7,619 nt of DNA from BMS3ABIN04 sp965554225. GTDB lineage: Bacteria; Bacteroidota; Ignavibacteria; Ignavibacteriales; Melioribacteraceae. Both the position numbers and the translations under genes were made by a program. Below are positions 6,331 to 7,619 of this stretch, piece by piece. The notes below the pieces were generated by a model. That model did no database searches. It saw nothing but the letters and a program-made list of their open reading frames with translations, and was not told the DNA's origin. The stretch is from positions 1-7,619 of the forward strand of contig CBEVZC010000138.1 of NCBI GenBank assembly GCA_965554225.1, in the 5' to 3' direction. Positions within the stretch are counted from its first letter, which is position 1, and every line of letters begins with the position of its first letter.

Positions 6331-6402
6331 GGCCCCATCGTCTAATGGTTAGGACCTCGCCCTTTCACGGCGGTAATAGGGGTTCGAATCCCCTTGGGGT
6401 CA
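6331..6402 (+). tRNA. tRNA-Glu (UUC)
   Basis: Acceptor stem GGCCCCA/TGGGGTC (6331-6337 with 6395-6401; second pair G-U), discriminator A6402. Anticodon stem TCGCC/GGCGG with loop CTTTCAC and anticodon TTC at 6364-6366. T arm AGGGG-TTCGAAT-CCCCT. No encoded CCA. It is the last tRNA of the cluster, two bases before the terminator stem. Confidence 0.96.
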
Positions 6403-6404
6403 CT

Positions 6405-6459
6405 AAAAAGGATTGTTACTTTGAATATTTTTCTTTCGTAACAGTCCTTTTTTATTTTT
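6405..6459 (+). terminator. Intrinsic terminator of the tRNA operon
   Basis: AAAAAGGATTGTTAC (6405-6419) pairs with GTAACAGTCCTTTTT (6438-6452) over 15 positions, with a single G-U pair, around an 18-base loop. The T run extends to 6453 and, after one A, continues for five more T. The A-rich left arm means that a U tract would also be made on the minus strand, so it could work in both directions. Confidence 0.85.
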
Positions 6460-6502
6460 AAATTCATGGTTATATTTTTATGAACAATAATTTTTATAGC
6501 TT

Positions 6503-7315
6503 ATGAAAAATTCTAATGAATACATAGAAATATTTGCAAAGCATGATACTTACCAAACATCAAGTAAATCCGTACATCCGCTTCCGAATGCTACCATTTC
6601 GTTTTACATGAAGCTATTGAGAATTATTCTTTATTCAAATAAATGGGCAAAAAAGGGAATTTATGACAGATATAAATGGGTGTATTCATCGGTAAATATT
6701 TTTAGAGCTTTGGAGAGGGTTGGAATTCAATTTGAAATGGAAGGGATGAGCAATTTAACGAAAACGGATAAACCGGCAATCTTAGTAGGAAACCATATGA
6801 GTACTTTAGAAACACTCATCTTACCCGGAATTGTTCAACCTGTTAGAAATATTGCTTTTATAATGAAAAGCGAACTATTGGATCTTCCGTTAATGGGAGC
6901 AATTACGGGAGCACGCCATCCGATAGTTGTCGGTAGAACAAACCCTAGAGAAGATTTTAAGATAGTTTTAAACGAAGGGGCAAAACGATTAAATGACGGA
7001 TGGTCAATTGTCGTGTTCCCTCAGAAAACACGTTCACCAAAATTTGATGCACAATCATTTAATACTATTGGGATTAAACTTGCAAAAAGAAATAATGTAC
7101 CGGTTATTCCTTTTGCATTAGTTACCGATGCTTGGGAAAATGGAAAAAAGATTAAGGATTTTGGTAAAATCAAAACTTCGAAAAAAGTGCACTTTGCGTT
7201 TGGCGAACCTTTAACAATTAGCGGAAGCGGGGCGGAAGAACACGGCAAGGTATTAGACTTTATAAAACAAAAAATTTTGGACTGGGGAAGAAAGGAGTTA
7301 ATTGTTCAACAGTAG
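6503..7315 (+). CDS. PlsC-like lysophospholipid acyltransferase with altered catalytic motifs
   Basis: Protein of 270 residues of the lysophospholipid/glycerol-phosphate acyltransferase superfamily (PF01553). Motif I is GNHMSTLE (96-103): His98 is present, but the usual Asp of HX4D is Glu103. The motif III region is FPQKTRS (172-178) in place of the usual FPEGTRS, so the Glu and Gly are replaced by Gln and Lys. The VPVIPFAL stretch (199-206) matches motif IV, and VGRTNPRED (143-151) occupies the motif II region. The family moves an acyl chain from acyl-ACP or acyl-CoA to a lysolipid at the membrane, typically making phosphatidate; the acceptor here is unknown. There is a hydrophobic, aromatic segment at about 31-44 but no convincing signal peptide. 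The start at 6503 has no Shine-Dalgarno. It lies 43 bases beyond the tRNA terminator and so must have its own promoter, which I cannot place with confidence. Confidence 0.85.
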   Translation: MKNSNEYIEIFAKHDTYQTSSKSVHPLPNATISFYMKLLRIILYSNKWAKKGIYDRYKWVYSSVNIFRALERVGIQFEMEGMSNLTKTDKPAILVGNHMSTLETLILPGIVQPVRNIAFIMKSELLDLPLMGAITGARHPIVVGRTNPREDFKIVLNEGAKRLNDGWSIVVFPQKTRSPKFDAQSFNTIGIKLAKRNNVPVIPFALVTDAWENGKKIKDFGKIKTSKKVHFAFGEPLTISGSGAEEHGKVLDFIKQKILDWGRKELIVQQ

Positions 7316-7410
7316 ATGTCTTTCGTCAAGTTTTGTAAAATATTAGTCTAATCATATAAAAACATACTTTAGGTAGCATCTATAACAGCTTGTAAATAAA
7401 GAGGTTATAA

Positions 7411-7482
7411 ATGGGAAAGTACCAAACCGTATTATATTTAGGAATTCTTATTGGGGAATTTCAAAATTGCTTTGTTTTATAG
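7411..7482 (+). CDS. Possible small protein or gene remnant (23 codons)
   Basis: ATG at 7411 is preceded by AAAGAGG (7398-7404) with a six-base spacer, one of the best ribosome binding sites in the window. It opens MGKYQTVLYLGILIGEFQNC and ends at TAG 7480-7482. The middle is hydrophobic (VLYLGILIG), which could be a very short membrane peptide. The stretch could also be the truncated start of a decayed gene or pure chance. I recognise no family. Confidence 0.2.
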   Translation: MGKYQTVLYLGILIGEFQNCFVL

Positions 7483-7570
7483 TAAGATAACTGGATTAAA
7501 TAAAGTTATATATTAAATAAATATTCTAACATTAGGAAAAACAGATAGATAAGATATAATTTTTTCACTG

Positions 7571-7618
7571 CTGTCCAAAATAAATAAGTAATATTGGAAT
7601 ACAAATTAAATTGGACAG
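7571..7618. repeat. Inverted repeat at the window edge
   Basis: CTGTCCAA (7571-7578) and TTGGACAG (7611-7618) are exact inverted copies separated by 32 bases of AT-rich DNA. They could be paired operator half-sites, a weak hairpin, or one end of an element that continues outside the window. There is no T run visible before the window ends. Confidence 0.45.
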
Positions 7619-7619
7619 A

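Larger units (their letters stand above)
7316..7619. other. Largely non-coding AT-rich stretch after the acyltransferase
   Basis: About 300 very AT-rich bases with no open frame of useful length on either strand. I see no hairpin followed by a T run that would end the acyltransferase transcript. It holds a 23-codon open frame with a good Shine-Dalgarno (7411-7482) and an 8-base inverted repeat at the window edge (7571-7618). It may be the upstream region of a gene beyond the window. Confidence 0.6.

Noticed and set aside
6270..6461. Plus-strand open frame of 63 codons starting MWPRRSWVQIPS
   Set aside because: It runs through tRNA-His, tRNA-Glu and the terminator; its sequence is simply tRNA read as codons.
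6480..6506. Eight-codon open frame (MNNNFYSL) whose TGA overlaps the acyltransferase ATG
   Set aside because: The stop-start overlap is neat, but there is no Shine-Dalgarno and the length is well within chance in AT-rich DNA; at most a speculative leader.
7021..7248. Minus-strand open frame inside the acyltransferase
   Set aside because: It is a shadow of the acyltransferase with no independent support.
7342..7352. Palindrome ATTAGTCTAAT downstream of the acyltransferase
   Set aside because: Only five-base arms around one base; too short and too AT-rich to support an operator or terminator.

Overview
The window is AT-rich bacterial DNA with tightly packed genes. It holds a LolCDE-type lipoprotein exporter and a secreted esterase, so the organism is probably diderm (Gram-negative). 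Low GC, genes lacking a Shine-Dalgarno, a promoter element of the Bacteroidota TAnnTTTG type, tRNA genes without encoded CCA, and a PspC/LiaF-like pair together suggest the Bacteroidota/Chlorobiota/Ignavibacteriota group, perhaps an Ignavibacteria-like lineage. This placement is inference; there is no rRNA or marker gene to settle it.

Layout. (1) 24-846, plus: a secreted alpha/beta-hydrolase esterase of the Esterase D type. Its start codon and signal peptide are one base out of frame with the catalytic domain. (2) 982-2338, plus: a two-gene envelope unit, a PspC-domain protein followed by a LiaF-like membrane protein with a beta-rich C-terminal half. (3) 2339-2377: a tandem heptamer repeat that fills the gap between convergent genes and encodes the last residues of the minus-strand gene. 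(4) 2358-5871, minus: a four-gene operon read right to left as LolC/E permease, LolC/E permease, LolD ATPase, then a one-domain MGMT-like protein that overlaps lolD by ATGA. (5) 5872-5991: a divergent promoter region. (6) 5992-6402, plus: four tRNA genes, Pro(UGG)-Arg(UCU)-His(GUG)-Glu(UUC), closed by a strong intrinsic terminator. (7) 6503-7315, plus: a PlsC-like acyltransferase with altered catalytic motifs. (8) 7316-7619: mostly non-coding, with one very short open frame behind a good ribosome binding site and an inverted repeat at the window edge.

The genes have an envelope theme: lipoprotein release from the inner membrane (LolCDE), envelope-stress-type membrane proteins (PspC/LiaF-like), a probable phospholipid or lipid acyltransferase, and an exported esterase. 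The MGMT-like gene and the tRNA cluster are housekeeping neighbours. I see no mobile element, CRISPR array, defence system or clearly new multi-gene system. The points most worth a second look are the broken 5' end of the esterase, the HX4E/FPQKTR acyltransferase, the heptamer tract inside a coding end, and the cysteine-bearing one-domain MGMT protein.
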